Assembly: GCA_015057325.1 (NCBI GenBank)
Contig: SVEQ01000008.1
Location: forward strand, 91,406-155,405
Direction: 5' to 3'
Source: Lachnospiraceae bacterium
Lineage (GTDB): Bacteria > Bacillota > Clostridia > Lachnospirales > Lachnospiraceae
Length of the DNA: 64,000 nucleotides
Below the pieces are notes generated by a model that did no database searches, was not told the origin of the DNA, and worked only from the letters and a program-made list of their open reading frames with translations. Position 1 is the stretch's first letter. The number at the start of each line of letters is the position of its first letter. The translations under genes were made by a program, and so were the position numbers. Positions 1-9,075 of the stretch are shown piece after piece.

Positions 1-2350
1 TTCCGTTGCTAAGTGTAACCGACGGAGTCTTTGTCTGCGCATTATCGGTTATGTACAGAGCATTCAAATACGTATCGTCAACGTAGTTGCTTCCACCCGG
101 AAGTTTACTAATATCTATAACATAAGGATCAGTTACTTTAAGGAGGGTTCCTGTCTTAACTTTGACAGGTGCCACACTTCCCGCAGTAACTGCCGGAGAA
201 CTTGCATTATACTCATCATCTTCTGCAACCCTGACCATAATCTGATATGCCGTTGCTTCTGAGAGTCCTGTTTTCTTTGCTGATGACTGCCATGTATTTC
301 CTCCGTCAAAAGAAAACTCATAACTACCTGTCGTCAACGAAGGTATAACAGAGACTGTTATACTGCTATCTGTTCTTTCAATAATATCCAATTTTGTAAT
401 CACCGGCGTTGAGCGTGTCTTTTTTACAATTGGTTCTTCACCGGAAGGATTATCGGGAATAGTATTATTGACATTTTTTCTTGCGGTATACTGCGTTTTT
501 ATCCATTGGCCCGATTCCCTAAGGTTACTTGCTGTCCAGTTATTGTATGCATTACTTCCATGTGTTATCAATGATGAACTTTCTGTTTTTTCACTAAGAT
601 TCCATACAAAATAACTGATACAATGATTATCCATTTCATTTAGCCAAGCAGATGCCGAATCAAAATTATTCGCTCCATCGCCCGAAGCAGCACACATTCC
701 ATATTCTGTGCAGAAAATAGGAATGGTGTTCCATGCTGTTTTCATTTTTTGTCGATAACTTTCCCCATGCTCTGCAGCATAAAAATGTATCGTGTACATT
801 ACATTATCCATCAAAGTATTATCCGAATCCTTAAGTGGATTGTTCATTGCTATATCTACGTCCTGAGACCATGTAGGTGTTCCGACAATTATAATTGCGT
901 CCGGATCATTAGCTCTGATAATCGGGATAATTGTCTCTGCATATTCTTTTATATCATTCCAAATACCACTTGTTGGTTCGTTACAAAGTTCATACAACAC
1001 ATTTTTATTGTCCTTGTATCTCGCAGAGGCATATGCCCAGAATTCTTTTGCTTCTTTAATATGTGTCTTTGGATTTGAATTAAGAATATGCCAGTCAACA
1101 ATTGCATACATTCCAAGCGCAGTTGCGCACTGAACGCCCTTGTCTACTCGGTATTTCAATTCATCTGCGCTTCCACCGTTTGCATATCCATTATATTCGT
1201 CTGTGTACATAGCCAGCCTTATTGCATTGGCATTTAATATGTCTCTACAGTTCTTGATAGACTGATAATTGATATACTCGTACTCATACTCACCGTTTCC
1301 GCCCCAGTTGATACCATGTGAGCTTATTCCCCTAAGCTGATACGGGTTTCCGTTTTTGTCTTCAATCTTTTTTGTCTCCATATTAACATTAAGCTGACCA
1401 TGAATACCAAAAGGCGTTTGAGCAAACGCCATATCATCGATACAGTCATTCGGAACCTCATAAGTTAAAGAACCGTTATAGTCACTTCCCGAACCACCAC
1501 CGGATTCACCACTTGACGGATTAAGTGTTGTAGCACTCGCCGATATTCCCTTCCCGCCAAATGATACCGATACGATAGATGCACCTGTCGGCTTAAGTTG
1601 AACCTGGATAACATCCGTACTTGAACCCGCCGGCACGGTTATATTAGACACCGTAAGCGTATCATCAGATAACGCAATACTAAACTTATCTGTCCACCAA
1701 TTTTTTTCTCTGTTTGTATCAAACTTAATTACTAAATCTCCGTTTGCAGCGACGCTTCCGGCATTCTTAACTTTAAACTTATATTCCGTGTAACTGTTAT
1801 ACTGGTCCTGTGCTGTGTACTCAAGCGAAATATTGGAATTCTCCACATCCCATGTACCGGGTCCTATAAGTTTTGCAGAAATAATTTGGTAAGAAAATGA
1901 ACCCGTTATATTGGCAAACTGGATTCCGAAACTTGTTATAGTTGCACTTGTTCCCAAATAATTTGAAAGGTCCAAAGTAACTGTCTGCTCAACACCTTGC
2001 GACAAATTAAGCCACTGGCTTTCCCAGCCTTCGGAATAGTTAATAAACGCCTGTCCTCCCGCCGTACCTGATGCAGTACATTGAGTTACCTTAAATGTTA
2101 TCTGTAACTTGTTAATACCCGCCGCTTTCAATTCATCTGTAGTATCATAATCTGTCGGCGCGGGATAACTAATTTCTACTTTTCCATCACTATTAGCAGT
2201 CGTTGTTTTTGCCGAAGCATCTGCACCTAATTCCACGCTTACACTTGCCGCACCTACACTTTTCTGTGGCGCACAAACACCGCCTGCCACCATAACAAAT
2301 GCCATAAAACAAGCCGTAATTCTTTTCTTAAATCCTGCGATTTTTCTCAT
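1..2350 (-). CDS. Secreted multidomain GH5 endoglucanase (C-terminus beyond the window)
   Basis: The frame stays open from ATG at 2350 to the left edge (783 codons seen, no stop), so the gene is partial. A signal peptide (about residues 1-34, ending VGAA) is followed by a beta-sandwich, carbohydrate-binding-like region (about 38-165), a second module resembling CBM2 (about 166-275), a Gly/Ser linker (about 280-295), a GH5 catalytic domain (about 310-590) and an Fn3-like segment (about 625 on). Catalytic residues are readable: E458 in LYELCNEP (acid/base) and E549 in FCTEYGM (nucleophile); RGISSHGINW and IVDWHIL are typical of the cellulase branch, probably subfamily 2. GGAGG precedes the ATG. 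The role is hydrolysis of beta-1,4-glucans outside the cell, feeding cello-oligosaccharides to importers such as the one at 12041-16546. It starts 32 bp after the response regulator, so partial co-transcription is possible. Substrate range is inferred. Confidence 0.92.
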   Translation of the reverse strand, partial: MRKIAGFKKRITACFMAFVMVAGGVCAPQKSVGAASVSVELGADASAKTTTANSDGKVEISYPAPTDYDTTDELKAAGINKLQITFKVTQCTASGTAGGQAFINYSEGWESQWLNLSQGVEQTVTLDLSNYLGTSATITSFGIQFANITGSFSYQIISAKLIGPGTWDVENSNISLEYTAQDQYNSYTEYKFKVKNAGSVAANGDLVIKFDTNREKNWWTDKFSIALSDDTLTVSNITVPAGSSTDVIQVQLKPTGASIVSVSFGGKGISASATTLNPSSGESGGGSGSDYNGSLTYEVPNDCIDDMAFAQTPFGIHGQLNVNMETKKIEDKNGNPYQLRGISSHGINWGGNGEYEYEYINYQSIKNCRDILNANAIRLAMYTDEYNGYANGGSADELKYRVDKGVQCATALGMYAIVDWHILNSNPKTHIKEAKEFWAYASARYKDNKNVLYELCNEPTSGIWNDIKEYAETIIPIIRANDPDAIIIVGTPTWSQDVDIAMNNPLKDSDNTLMDNVMYTIHFYAAEHGESYRQKMKTAWNTIPIFCTEYGMCAASGDGANNFDSASAWLNEMDNHCISYFVWNLSEKTESSSLITHGSNAYNNWTASNLRESGQWIKTQYTARKNVNNTIPDNPSGEEPIVKKTRSTPVITKLDIIERTDSSITVSVIPSLTTGSYEFSFDGGNTWQSSAKKTGLSEATAYQIMVRVAEDDEYNASSPAVTAGSVAPVKVKTGTLLKVTDPYVIDISKLPGGSNYVDDTYLNALYITDNAQTKTPSVTLSNG

Positions 2351-2382
2351 TAAAATCCTCCGTTTTCCTTAAAACAAAATTA

Positions 2383-3024
2383 TTATGCATTTCCTTTCTT
2401 GCCGGTCAAATAATACACTGCAAGTGCCGTTCTGTGTGATAACCCTTCCTTTGAAAGTATTCCCGTTATATAGTTTTTTACCGTCCCCTCGGATATGAAA
2501 AGCTTGCCCGCGATTTCCTTGTTGGAAAGTCCCTCGGCAACCGCCTTGATTATTTCAAGCTCCCTATCCGTATAATCAGATGCGTCAAAGCCTTCCGCGC
2601 CTCCGGCCTTGTTATCGACCGTAAGCGAGCCTAACACATTCTCATCCATAACTCCTGAACCATAATACACCGATTTAACCATCTGCTTTAGATGCTCCGG
2701 TGTGTGGTTCTTAATCAGATATCCCTTTGCACCATTTTTGAGTGCCTGTCTTACCAAATCATCATCATCAAAGGTTGTCAAAATGAGCACCTTCCCAAGA
2801 CCTTTTTCGACAATGATTTTTGTCGCCTCGATTCCATCCATCTCAGGCATCTGAATGTCCATAAGAAAAATGTCCGGTGCCTGCTTAGTTGCAAGATCGA
2901 TAGCTTCCTTTCCGGTTGCTGCTACGCCAAGCACTTCAAACTCATCATCAACATCAAGTATTATCTTCATTCCGTCTCTGACGAAATCACTGTCGTCCGC
3001 AATTATTACCTTAATCTTATCCAT
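2383..3024 (-). CDS. NarL/FixJ-family response regulator
   Basis: 213 aa. The receiver domain (about 1-125) has the acidic pair D10/D11, phospho-acceptor D56 in FLMDIQMPEMDG, TT after the fourth strand and the conserved lysine near residue 105. A LuxR-type HTH (about 148-210) contains YTDRELEIIKAVAEGLSNKE and SEGTVKNYI. This is the standard architecture of the LiaR/DesR group. It lies 62 bp downstream of the sensor kinase and closes a five-gene run (ATPase, two permeases, kinase, regulator), so it very likely controls the exporter in response to membrane or peptide stress. A 14-bp dyad next to a TTGACA hexamer upstream of the first gene (7372-7385) is a plausible binding site. The inducing signal cannot be read from the sequence. 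Confidence 0.93.
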   Translation of the reverse strand: MDKIKVIIADDSDFVRDGMKIILDVDDEFEVLGVAATGKEAIDLATKQAPDIFLMDIQMPEMDGIEATKIIVEKGLGKVLILTTFDDDDLVRQALKNGAKGYLIKNHTPEHLKQMVKSVYYGSGVMDENVLGSLTVDNKAGGAEGFDASDYTDRELEIIKAVAEGLSNKEIAGKLFISEGTVKNYITGILSKEGLSHRTALAVYYLTGKKGNA

Positions 3025-3086
3025 TAGGCACTCCTTAACTGACTTTTCAAATCAACTTCTTATATATTATTAGTTATAAATAATTC

Positions 3087-4220
3087 TCACTTTAATTGCA
3101 ATATCATATTAACACAAAAACCGGGTTCTGTCTCAAAACTTAAAGTTCCGCCTACTGCTCTTACTCGCTGTCTCATACCTGAAATACCCATGCCGTCATT
3201 TACTTCCACACAGCCCACGCCGTCATCCTTAATACTGCATCGCAAAACCTTGTTCATCACAACAATGTCGATATGGATGTGCTTACATTTTGCGTACTTC
3301 ATTGAGTTGGAAACCGCTTCAAAAGCATTGTCCAATATAACCTCCCAGAGCTCATCTGTAATAAGCGACATATCGCCCTCTGTTTCAAGCTCCGTCTCAA
3401 CGCCCTTACCGGTACAATCCTCGCATAGCTTATATAACTGCAAGAGTGCCAACTGTTTTTTCTCCGGACGCTCCTTTCGAAGTATCCCCCTAATCTCATC
3501 CATACCTGTTCTAAGCTGGTCGATGACTGCCTGAACCATCGCACGCGATTTCTCCGGATCCTTATCCATCAATACCTTAACGCCCTCTAACTGATAAATG
3601 GAGCCGTTAATATTATGTCCTAACTTATCATGAAGCGTCTGGGAAAGACTTGCTCTCTCCTCCAAAATCTGGTTCTCGGCAAGCAGCATGTTACGCTTCA
3701 TTTCTGCCTTCGTTTCAAACTCACGATTTCTCATATCACGCTTAAGATTCTGCTCAACACGGACATCCTCCTGCATCCTCTTTTGATAACCCGCCACAAC
3801 ATAATTCTGCTGCATATAAAGTATTGCAATAAGCAACACCACAACAAACTGCATCAAAAAACCAATTGGTGTTTGAACGAGCGTTCCAAACAGTGGCAGT
3901 AAGTACCATTTATAATCAAGATTGGGAAACAAAGATAACAACTCATAAACACTTGAAAAACCCAAAAGATAAAAAGACATTCCGCCGACATACGCCAACG
4001 TGGCAAAAATTAGCGCCGCAAGCACGCACATTGCAAGCCTCTTCTTCCCATCAAACAGTTCCTTAACAGACATTAACCCGATATAAAACGAAACAAGCAG
4101 GAGTATCCATACAGATACCCCTGACTCTTCTGCTTCATTTATTAATCCATAGACGGAAAACACTACTGTCAGCGCAAGTTTTATAAAGATAAAATAATTA
4201 TTTCTGATTCTATCATTCAT
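3087..4220 (-). CDS. HisKA_3-type sensor histidine kinase
   Basis: 377 aa from the ATG at 4220; an in-frame GTG at 4244 would add eight residues, and neither start has a strong ribosome site, so the start is uncertain. Four or five membrane segments fill about residues 10-135, a charged coiled coil follows (about 145-185), then the H-box LSQTLHDKLGHNI with H197, the N-box ILDNAFEAVSNS and the G-box DDGVGCVEVNDGMGISGM. No extracellular sensor domain is visible, as in membrane-sensing DesK/LiaS kinases. It overlaps the end of the upstream permease by a few bases, implying translational coupling, and its partner is the NarL-family regulator downstream. It probably reports the state of the membrane or of the adjacent transporter. 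Confidence 0.92.
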   Translation of the reverse strand: MNDRIRNNYFIFIKLALTVVFSVYGLINEAEESGVSVWILLLVSFYIGLMSVKELFDGKKRLAMCVLAALIFATLAYVGGMSFYLLGFSSVYELLSLFPNLDYKWYLLPLFGTLVQTPIGFLMQFVVVLLIAILYMQQNYVVAGYQKRMQEDVRVEQNLKRDMRNREFETKAEMKRNMLLAENQILEERASLSQTLHDKLGHNINGSIYQLEGVKVLMDKDPEKSRAMVQAVIDQLRTGMDEIRGILRKERPEKKQLALLQLYKLCEDCTGKGVETELETEGDMSLITDELWEVILDNAFEAVSNSMKYAKCKHIHIDIVVMNKVLRCSIKDDGVGCVEVNDGMGISGMRQRVRAVGGTLSFETEPGFCVNMILQLK

Positions 4221-5460
4221 AGTTTTTGTACTTGATTCCCACACTTCCGAGACTTAACGTAATTATCAAATATGCTACTGTAACACATAATAACACAAGA
4301 TAGACTTTGTTGTCATCAACCATTAGCATTTCCACGCCGTCGAGGAACCATTTTTGCGGCATCATGCAGGACATGATTTTGACCGCCTTGGTCGTCGAGT
4401 CTAACGGGAAGTAAAGTCCTGACAACAAAGATGACATGCTCCAGAGTGTAAATGCTGCCACATTGGCACTCATTACATTATCAAGCAATATTCCAAACAA
4501 CAGGCTTATTGAACAAAAGATAAGTCCCATAAGGAATATAAGTGCTATGAAGCTTGGACGGCTTATACCGATTTTTTCTTCGGAGATTGACAGTGTCGTG
4601 ATGCTTATTATTATCGAAAGCATTCCCGCTACAACTGCACCGCTTACAAACTTTGCCGCGTAATATCCTGTGTTTGAGAGATTGGTAAGTTTAAGTCTTG
4701 TAAGCACCATATCCTTCTGCTCTTTGATAACGGTATGTGCTATAAAAAGTCCTCCGAAAACATATCCCATAGTAAGAATTGCAAGCGAATATCCCATGAT
4801 TGCCTTCTGGTCGAGCTGATGATTTGTAAGCTCTCTTTGGTCCTTTCCTCCAAGATGCTTAACCTGCTTTTGAGGAACGTTCTCATTCATTGCCTCTAAT
4901 GTTTTTATTACGTTATCCTCTCCTGCCATTTGTACTGCGTTTTTAATCTGACCCAAAGACAACTTAAGATCATTTTCCAAAAGCTTGTATCTTTCATCAT
5001 CGGATAACACGTATACCGTAAGGCTGTCATTTACATCCCCCGCAAGGGCTTCCTTGTCAAAGTCTTCTCCAAGATATATAGATGCTCCCATTCGGTCTTC
5101 GTAGCCGTCATAATGATTGCGCTCCTCAACTTCTTCTCTTGTCATGCCCGGCACCTTTACCCTGCACACGATAAATGCACCACTGCTAAGCAGCTTATTC
5201 AAAACGTAATCCGAAAGTTCACTGTCCGACGCATCATATACCTTGATTACGCATTTTCCTTTTCCACCGTAATAAGCAACCTTGCTGTCCATATCGTCAA
5301 GCTCGACAATCTCCGTCTCGCCTATCATTTCATAGGCGCCAAGGTTGGTCTGCTCAATTCCAAGTATTATTGTTGAAAGAATCGGTGTGGCAACAAGGAA
5401 AAACCAAAAGCCTTTATTTCTAACAAGCAATTTTAATGTTATTTTAATTATCTCAAACAT
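4213..5460 (-). CDS. ABC-2 type transporter permease (second)
   Basis: 415 aa. One N-terminal membrane helix (about 13-35), a roughly 170-residue extracytoplasmic segment, then five hydrophobic segments between about 220 and 405 give the ABC2_membrane_3 layout, where a large outside loop separates helix 1 from the rest. The ATG at 5460 overlaps the stop of the first permease by one base, and its own end overlaps the kinase start. The two permeases should form a heterodimer energised by the ATPase at 6523-7275. In this arrangement with a DesK/LiaS-like pair, such exporters usually move peptides, antibiotics or lipids; the substrate here is unknown. Confidence 0.88.
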   Translation of the reverse strand: MFEIIKITLKLLVRNKGFWFFLVATPILSTIILGIEQTNLGAYEMIGETEIVELDDMDSKVAYYGGKGKCVIKVYDASDSELSDYVLNKLLSSGAFIVCRVKVPGMTREEVEERNHYDGYEDRMGASIYLGEDFDKEALAGDVNDSLTVYVLSDDERYKLLENDLKLSLGQIKNAVQMAGEDNVIKTLEAMNENVPQKQVKHLGGKDQRELTNHQLDQKAIMGYSLAILTMGYVFGGLFIAHTVIKEQKDMVLTRLKLTNLSNTGYYAAKFVSGAVVAGMLSIIISITTLSISEEKIGISRPSFIALIFLMGLIFCSISLLFGILLDNVMSANVAAFTLWSMSSLLSGLYFPLDSTTKAVKIMSCMMPQKWFLDGVEMLMVDDNKVYLVLLCVTVAYLIITLSLGSVGIKYKNYE

Positions 5461-6521
5461 TACTTTCCTAACCTCCTTACACTTCCAACTAATATCGTTA
5501 ATGCTGACGTAACCACGGCTATTGCCCCTGAATAAAGCAGAGAGCTTTTTACAAACGGGCTGCTACCTGTGCTCGAGAGCTCCACGAGTGCCCTGTTTTC
5601 ATGGTAGAGTGGCATTGCAAGCTTTAACGTCTCGGGATGAGTTGCATACATGTATGTCTCAAAGCTTCCACCAAAAAATCCCGCAAACCAAACAACCGAA
5701 AATGATATGATTATTGTCGCTACCATGCTTCCCGTAAGTTCGTATAAGAACATTTCAAAGGATGTGGCCGCAACTATTGAGACAAATACTATCGCTGCGG
5801 AGAGTGCTATATTACCCCAATGCACTCCAAAGGCAAGCGCGATAACAACTGATGCCACACCTATTCCGATTGAAACGACGCTTACTATCGGAACAAGTCT
5901 TGCAATGTAAAGCTGCGCAACTGAAAGATTCGAAACCTTAAGTCTATCATCGATTTTGTTCTTCTTCTCATTGGAAAACAGACCCGCTGCACACACAATC
6001 GCACACCATCCAAAGTATGCTATATAAATCATTCCGTAGTAATCGGTTGAACTTATGGCAGGTGCAAAGGAAGGTTTTTTAACATTTATTGAGATATCAT
6101 TTACATCACCGCTTATTGCTGCATTAAAAAATGCTGACATCATGTATTCAAGTGCTGTTCCCTCAACTTTGGCATCATCACTTTCATATACCTTATATGT
6201 GTCGTCCTTAAACTCTACAAATCCGCCAAGCTCGTGTTCGTCGATAAGCTTCTTTGGTGAACCGTTATCATACTGAACAAATGTTATTCCGTTTTCTTCT
6301 CCTGCCTTTTCAAGATATTTAATATAGTCTTCGTACTTGCCATCGTCCTCAAATCTGTATCCGACCTCAAACTCCGGCACCGCTTCATAGCTTTCCATAA
6401 GTGAAGAAAATGCACTCATAAGTACCGCGGAAACAACAATCGGACAAAACACAAACAGAAGAATGTTCACACCGTTTCGAAACATTATTTTGAAATTGTT
6501 TTTAATCAAATATCTAATCAT
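5460..6521 (-). CDS. ABC-2 type transporter permease (first)
   Basis: 353 aa. It has the same plan as its neighbour: helix 1 at about 12-38, an outside domain of about 130 residues rich in Asp/Glu/Tyr, then five or six hydrophobic segments to the C-terminus. The ATG at 6521 lies one base after the ATPase stop (6523), so the two are translationally coupled. Low similarity between the two permeases fits a heterodimeric exporter rather than a recent duplication. Confidence 0.88.
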   Translation of the reverse strand: MIRYLIKNNFKIMFRNGVNILLFVFCPIVVSAVLMSAFSSLMESYEAVPEFEVGYRFEDDGKYEDYIKYLEKAGEENGITFVQYDNGSPKKLIDEHELGGFVEFKDDTYKVYESDDAKVEGTALEYMMSAFFNAAISGDVNDISINVKKPSFAPAISSTDYYGMIYIAYFGWCAIVCAAGLFSNEKKNKIDDRLKVSNLSVAQLYIARLVPIVSVVSIGIGVASVVIALAFGVHWGNIALSAAIVFVSIVAATSFEMFLYELTGSMVATIIISFSVVWFAGFFGGSFETYMYATHPETLKLAMPLYHENRALVELSSTGSSPFVKSSLLYSGAIAVVTSALTILVGSVRRLGK

Positions 6522-6522
6522 A

Positions 6523-7275
6523 TCAATAATCCCTCAATTTCTTTCCGGTTAGTGTAAGGAACACTTCCTCTAACGTAATTGACTCCGTATCATCAACCAC
6601 CAATTTCTTAAGCTCCTCTGATGTTCCGCTTGCAATTATTTTTCCGTTATCCATTATCGCGATACGGGTACAGATTGCTTCGACCTCTTCCATATAGTGA
6701 CTGGTGTATATTACCGTCGCACCGTTTTTGTTGGACTCCTTAATCTTTTCAAGAATAAAGTTTCTTGACTGCGGATCGATACCGACTGTCGGCTCATCAA
6801 AGATTAAAAGCTCGGGATGATGTCCTATCGCACATGCAATGTTAAGCCTTCTTTTCATTCCTCCCGAAAACTTCTTAGCATAATCATTTCTTCTTTCGGA
6901 AAGTCCTACGTACTCAAGAGACTCATCTATTCTCTCTTTTAATTCGTTACCCTTAATTCCGTAAAGCGATGTGAAGAGTTCAACATTCTCCCATGCCTTA
7001 AGGCTTCCGTGAATTGCAAGATTTTGCGGAATGTATCCAAGCTTTGCGCTCAACTCTTTTTTGTTCTTACGAAAGTCTTTTCCCAAAAACTCAACCATTC
7101 CAAAATCAGGTTTGATGATATTACATATCATATTCATTGTTGTACTTTTGCCTGCTCCGTTTGGTCCGAGTAATCCGAATATCTCTCCCTTCTTAATCTC
7201 GATATTTAGATTATCAACAACCGTTTTCCCATCATATTTCTTTGTCAGATCGACTGTTTTTAATATTGTATCCAT
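6523..7275 (-). CDS. ABC transporter ATP-binding protein (exporter)
   Basis: 250 aa. Walker A is GLLGPNGAGKSTTM, the Q-loop region LGYIPQNLAIHGSLKAWEN, the signature SGGMKRRLNIA, Walker B LLIFDEPTVGIDP and the switch histidine is in YTSHYMEE. The short C-terminal extension is typical of drug/peptide export ATPases of the ABC-2 class. GGAG sits ahead of the ATG at 7275. It is the first gene of the exporter plus two-component run; the promoter region with a dyad lies between it and the SulP terminator. Confidence 0.94.
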   Translation of the reverse strand: MDTILKTVDLTKKYDGKTVVDNLNIEIKKGEIFGLLGPNGAGKSTTMNMICNIIKPDFGMVEFLGKDFRKNKKELSAKLGYIPQNLAIHGSLKAWENVELFTSLYGIKGNELKERIDESLEYVGLSERRNDYAKKFSGGMKRRLNIACAIGHHPELLIFDEPTVGIDPQSRNFILEKIKESNKNGATVIYTSHYMEEVEAICTRIAIMDNGKIIASGTSEELKKLVVDDTESITLEEVFLTLTGKKLRDY

Positions 7276-7364
7276 TCTTACATCTCCATTCTTTTTGTGG
7301 TTTTCTTGTTTCTGATATTAAAATAACAAAATGCTCATTTGTTGTGTAGTGAAAAAAGAAACAA

Positions 7365-7385
7365 TGTCAATATGACTTTAGTCAT
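7365..7385 (-). promoter_or_regulatory. Candidate response-regulator operator next to a -35 hexamer
   Basis: The perfect dyad ATGACT-TT-AGTCAT (7372-7385) lies one base upstream (minus-strand sense) of TTGACA (7365-7370). No good -10 follows at 17 bp (the best match is TACACA), which fits a promoter that needs an activator touching the -35. A second dyad with 6-bp arms AACAAA/TTTGTT lies at 7325-7343. The natural candidate ligand is the NarL-family regulator at 2383; this is inference. Confidence 0.45.
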
Positions 7386-7418
7386 AAAAAAATAAGCCGG
7401 ATATTTTTCCGACTTATT
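7386..7418 (-). terminator. Intrinsic terminator after the SulP gene
   Basis: Arms AATAAGtCGG/CCGgCTTATT (one wobble pair) with an 8-nt loop, followed on the minus strand by seven T residues (7386-7392). It ends the long operon running from the sugar importer to SulP. Confidence 0.8.
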
Positions 7419-7428
7419 TCTGATTTAT

Positions 7429-9075
7429 TTATTGTATATTAGAAGCCCACTCTATCGCATCATCGATATGTTTTCTGAAATTGTCTCGTCCGACCTTTTC
7501 AACAAATCCGCTCTTCTCCATGGTCTTCATCGGCTGCTCGTTAACATGCGAGAATACCATCGAAACTCCCGCTTCCTTACATCTGTCATACAGCTTTTCA
7601 AACTCGTGCATAGCTGACGCATCAAGAGCAGGAACACCACGCATACGGAAAATGATAACCTTGGTAAAGTCCTTAAAATGAACCCCTGCAAGTCTGTCTG
7701 CATCTCCAAAGAACATCGGACCTGCGATCTCGTATATACGCACATGCTTAGGAATCTCCTTAAGGTCAATTCCGTCCGGGTCTTCCTCAGGGTCGTAATA
7801 TTTCCAACCCGATATAACCGACTCGTCGCTCATTCGTTTCATAAAGAGCACGCAAGCCATTATCATACCAACCTCGATAGCAACAACGAGGTCAAATACA
7901 ACTGTCAGAATAAATGTTATAACAAGTACTACTATATCACTCTTTGGTGATGTCTTACACAAATGCACAAAGGTTCTCCACTGACACATGTTATATGCAA
8001 CCATGAAAAGAATAGCTGCAATTGTCGGCATCGGAATAAGTGCTGCATATGGCATCAAAATAACAAGAACCAAAATAAGAACAAGGGAATGAACAATTCC
8101 GGCAACCGGAGTTCTTCCTCCGTTTTTGATATTCGCCGCTGTTCTTGCAATTGCACCTGTTGCAGGAATACCACCAAAAAGTGCAGAACCCACATTACCT
8201 ACACCCTGTGCGATAAGCTCCATATTTGAACGGTGATGAGAATTAATCATACCGTCTGCAACAACGCACGAAAGAAGTGATTCTATCGCTGCAAGAATTG
8301 CAATGGTAACTGCATCAGAAGCAACATTTCTAATCATCGAAAATGACATATCCGGCATTGTAAAGCTTGGAAGCTTATTACTTATCGTATACAAATCTCC
8401 GATTGTATTAACGTTCATATTAAGTGCCTTAACCATTATGATTCCGACAATTACCGCGATAAGCGAACCCGGAATCTTTTCTGAAATGTAAGGCCACACG
8501 ATTAGTATTGCAAGACAAACTACTCCGACAATAAGTGCCTGCGCATTAAAGGTCGTTATGTTTGCCACTATAGCCTTAACCTTGTCCATCGTCTCTATTG
8601 TTACCGTACCCTTAGGATATGTAAGTCCAAGGAAATCTTTGATCTGGCCTACAAGAATTGTTACCGCAATACCTGCAGTAAATCCTGTGGTTATTGTATA
8701 TGGTATGAACTTAATAAGTGAACCAAGTCTTAACAGACCCATTATTATAAGCAATATTCCGGCAAGCACCGTTGCAAGTGCAAGTCCGCCCATTCCGTTT
8801 TTGGCAACTATTCCCGCTACAATCGTAGCAAATGCTGCCGTAGGGCCTGCAATCTGAACTCGGCTTCCGCCAAGAAATGAGATTAAAAATCCGGCAATTA
8901 TTGCTGTGTAAATACCCTGTTCGGGACCAACTCCCGACGCAAGGGCTAACGCAATAGAGAGTGGTAGTGCTATAATAGCAACTATCACTCCCGAAACAAC
9001 ATCAGTTACAAACTTCTTTCCATCGTAACTCTTCATTACGCTGAAAAGCATTGGCTTTAACTTATCCTTCTTCAT
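7429..9075 (-). CDS. SulP-family anion transporter with STAS domain
   Basis: 548 aa. A strongly hydrophobic core (about 20-410) carries the SulP hallmarks GPTAAFATIVAGIVA and GGIPATGAIARTAANI; a cytoplasmic STAS domain fills about 440-548, with the conserved VPALDASA loop. Family members move sulfate, bicarbonate or dicarboxylates with H+ or Na+; the substrate here cannot be assigned. The start overlaps the end of the upstream gene (9062) by 14 bp, so its translation is coupled to a membrane protein of an unrelated-looking group, which is unexpected for a stand-alone anion transporter. A strong terminator follows. Confidence 0.93.
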   Translation of the reverse strand: MKKDKLKPMLFSVMKSYDGKKFVTDVVSGVIVAIIALPLSIALALASGVGPEQGIYTAIIAGFLISFLGGSRVQIAGPTAAFATIVAGIVAKNGMGGLALATVLAGILLIIMGLLRLGSLIKFIPYTITTGFTAGIAVTILVGQIKDFLGLTYPKGTVTIETMDKVKAIVANITTFNAQALIVGVVCLAILIVWPYISEKIPGSLIAVIVGIIMVKALNMNVNTIGDLYTISNKLPSFTMPDMSFSMIRNVASDAVTIAILAAIESLLSCVVADGMINSHHRSNMELIAQGVGNVGSALFGGIPATGAIARTAANIKNGGRTPVAGIVHSLVLILVLVILMPYAALIPMPTIAAILFMVAYNMCQWRTFVHLCKTSPKSDIVVLVITFILTVVFDLVVAIEVGMIMACVLFMKRMSDESVISGWKYYDPEEDPDGIDLKEIPKHVRIYEIAGPMFFGDADRLAGVHFKDFTKVIIFRMRGVPALDASAMHEFEKLYDRCKEAGVSMVFSHVNEQPMKTMEKSGFVEKVGRDNFRKHIDDAIEWASNIQ

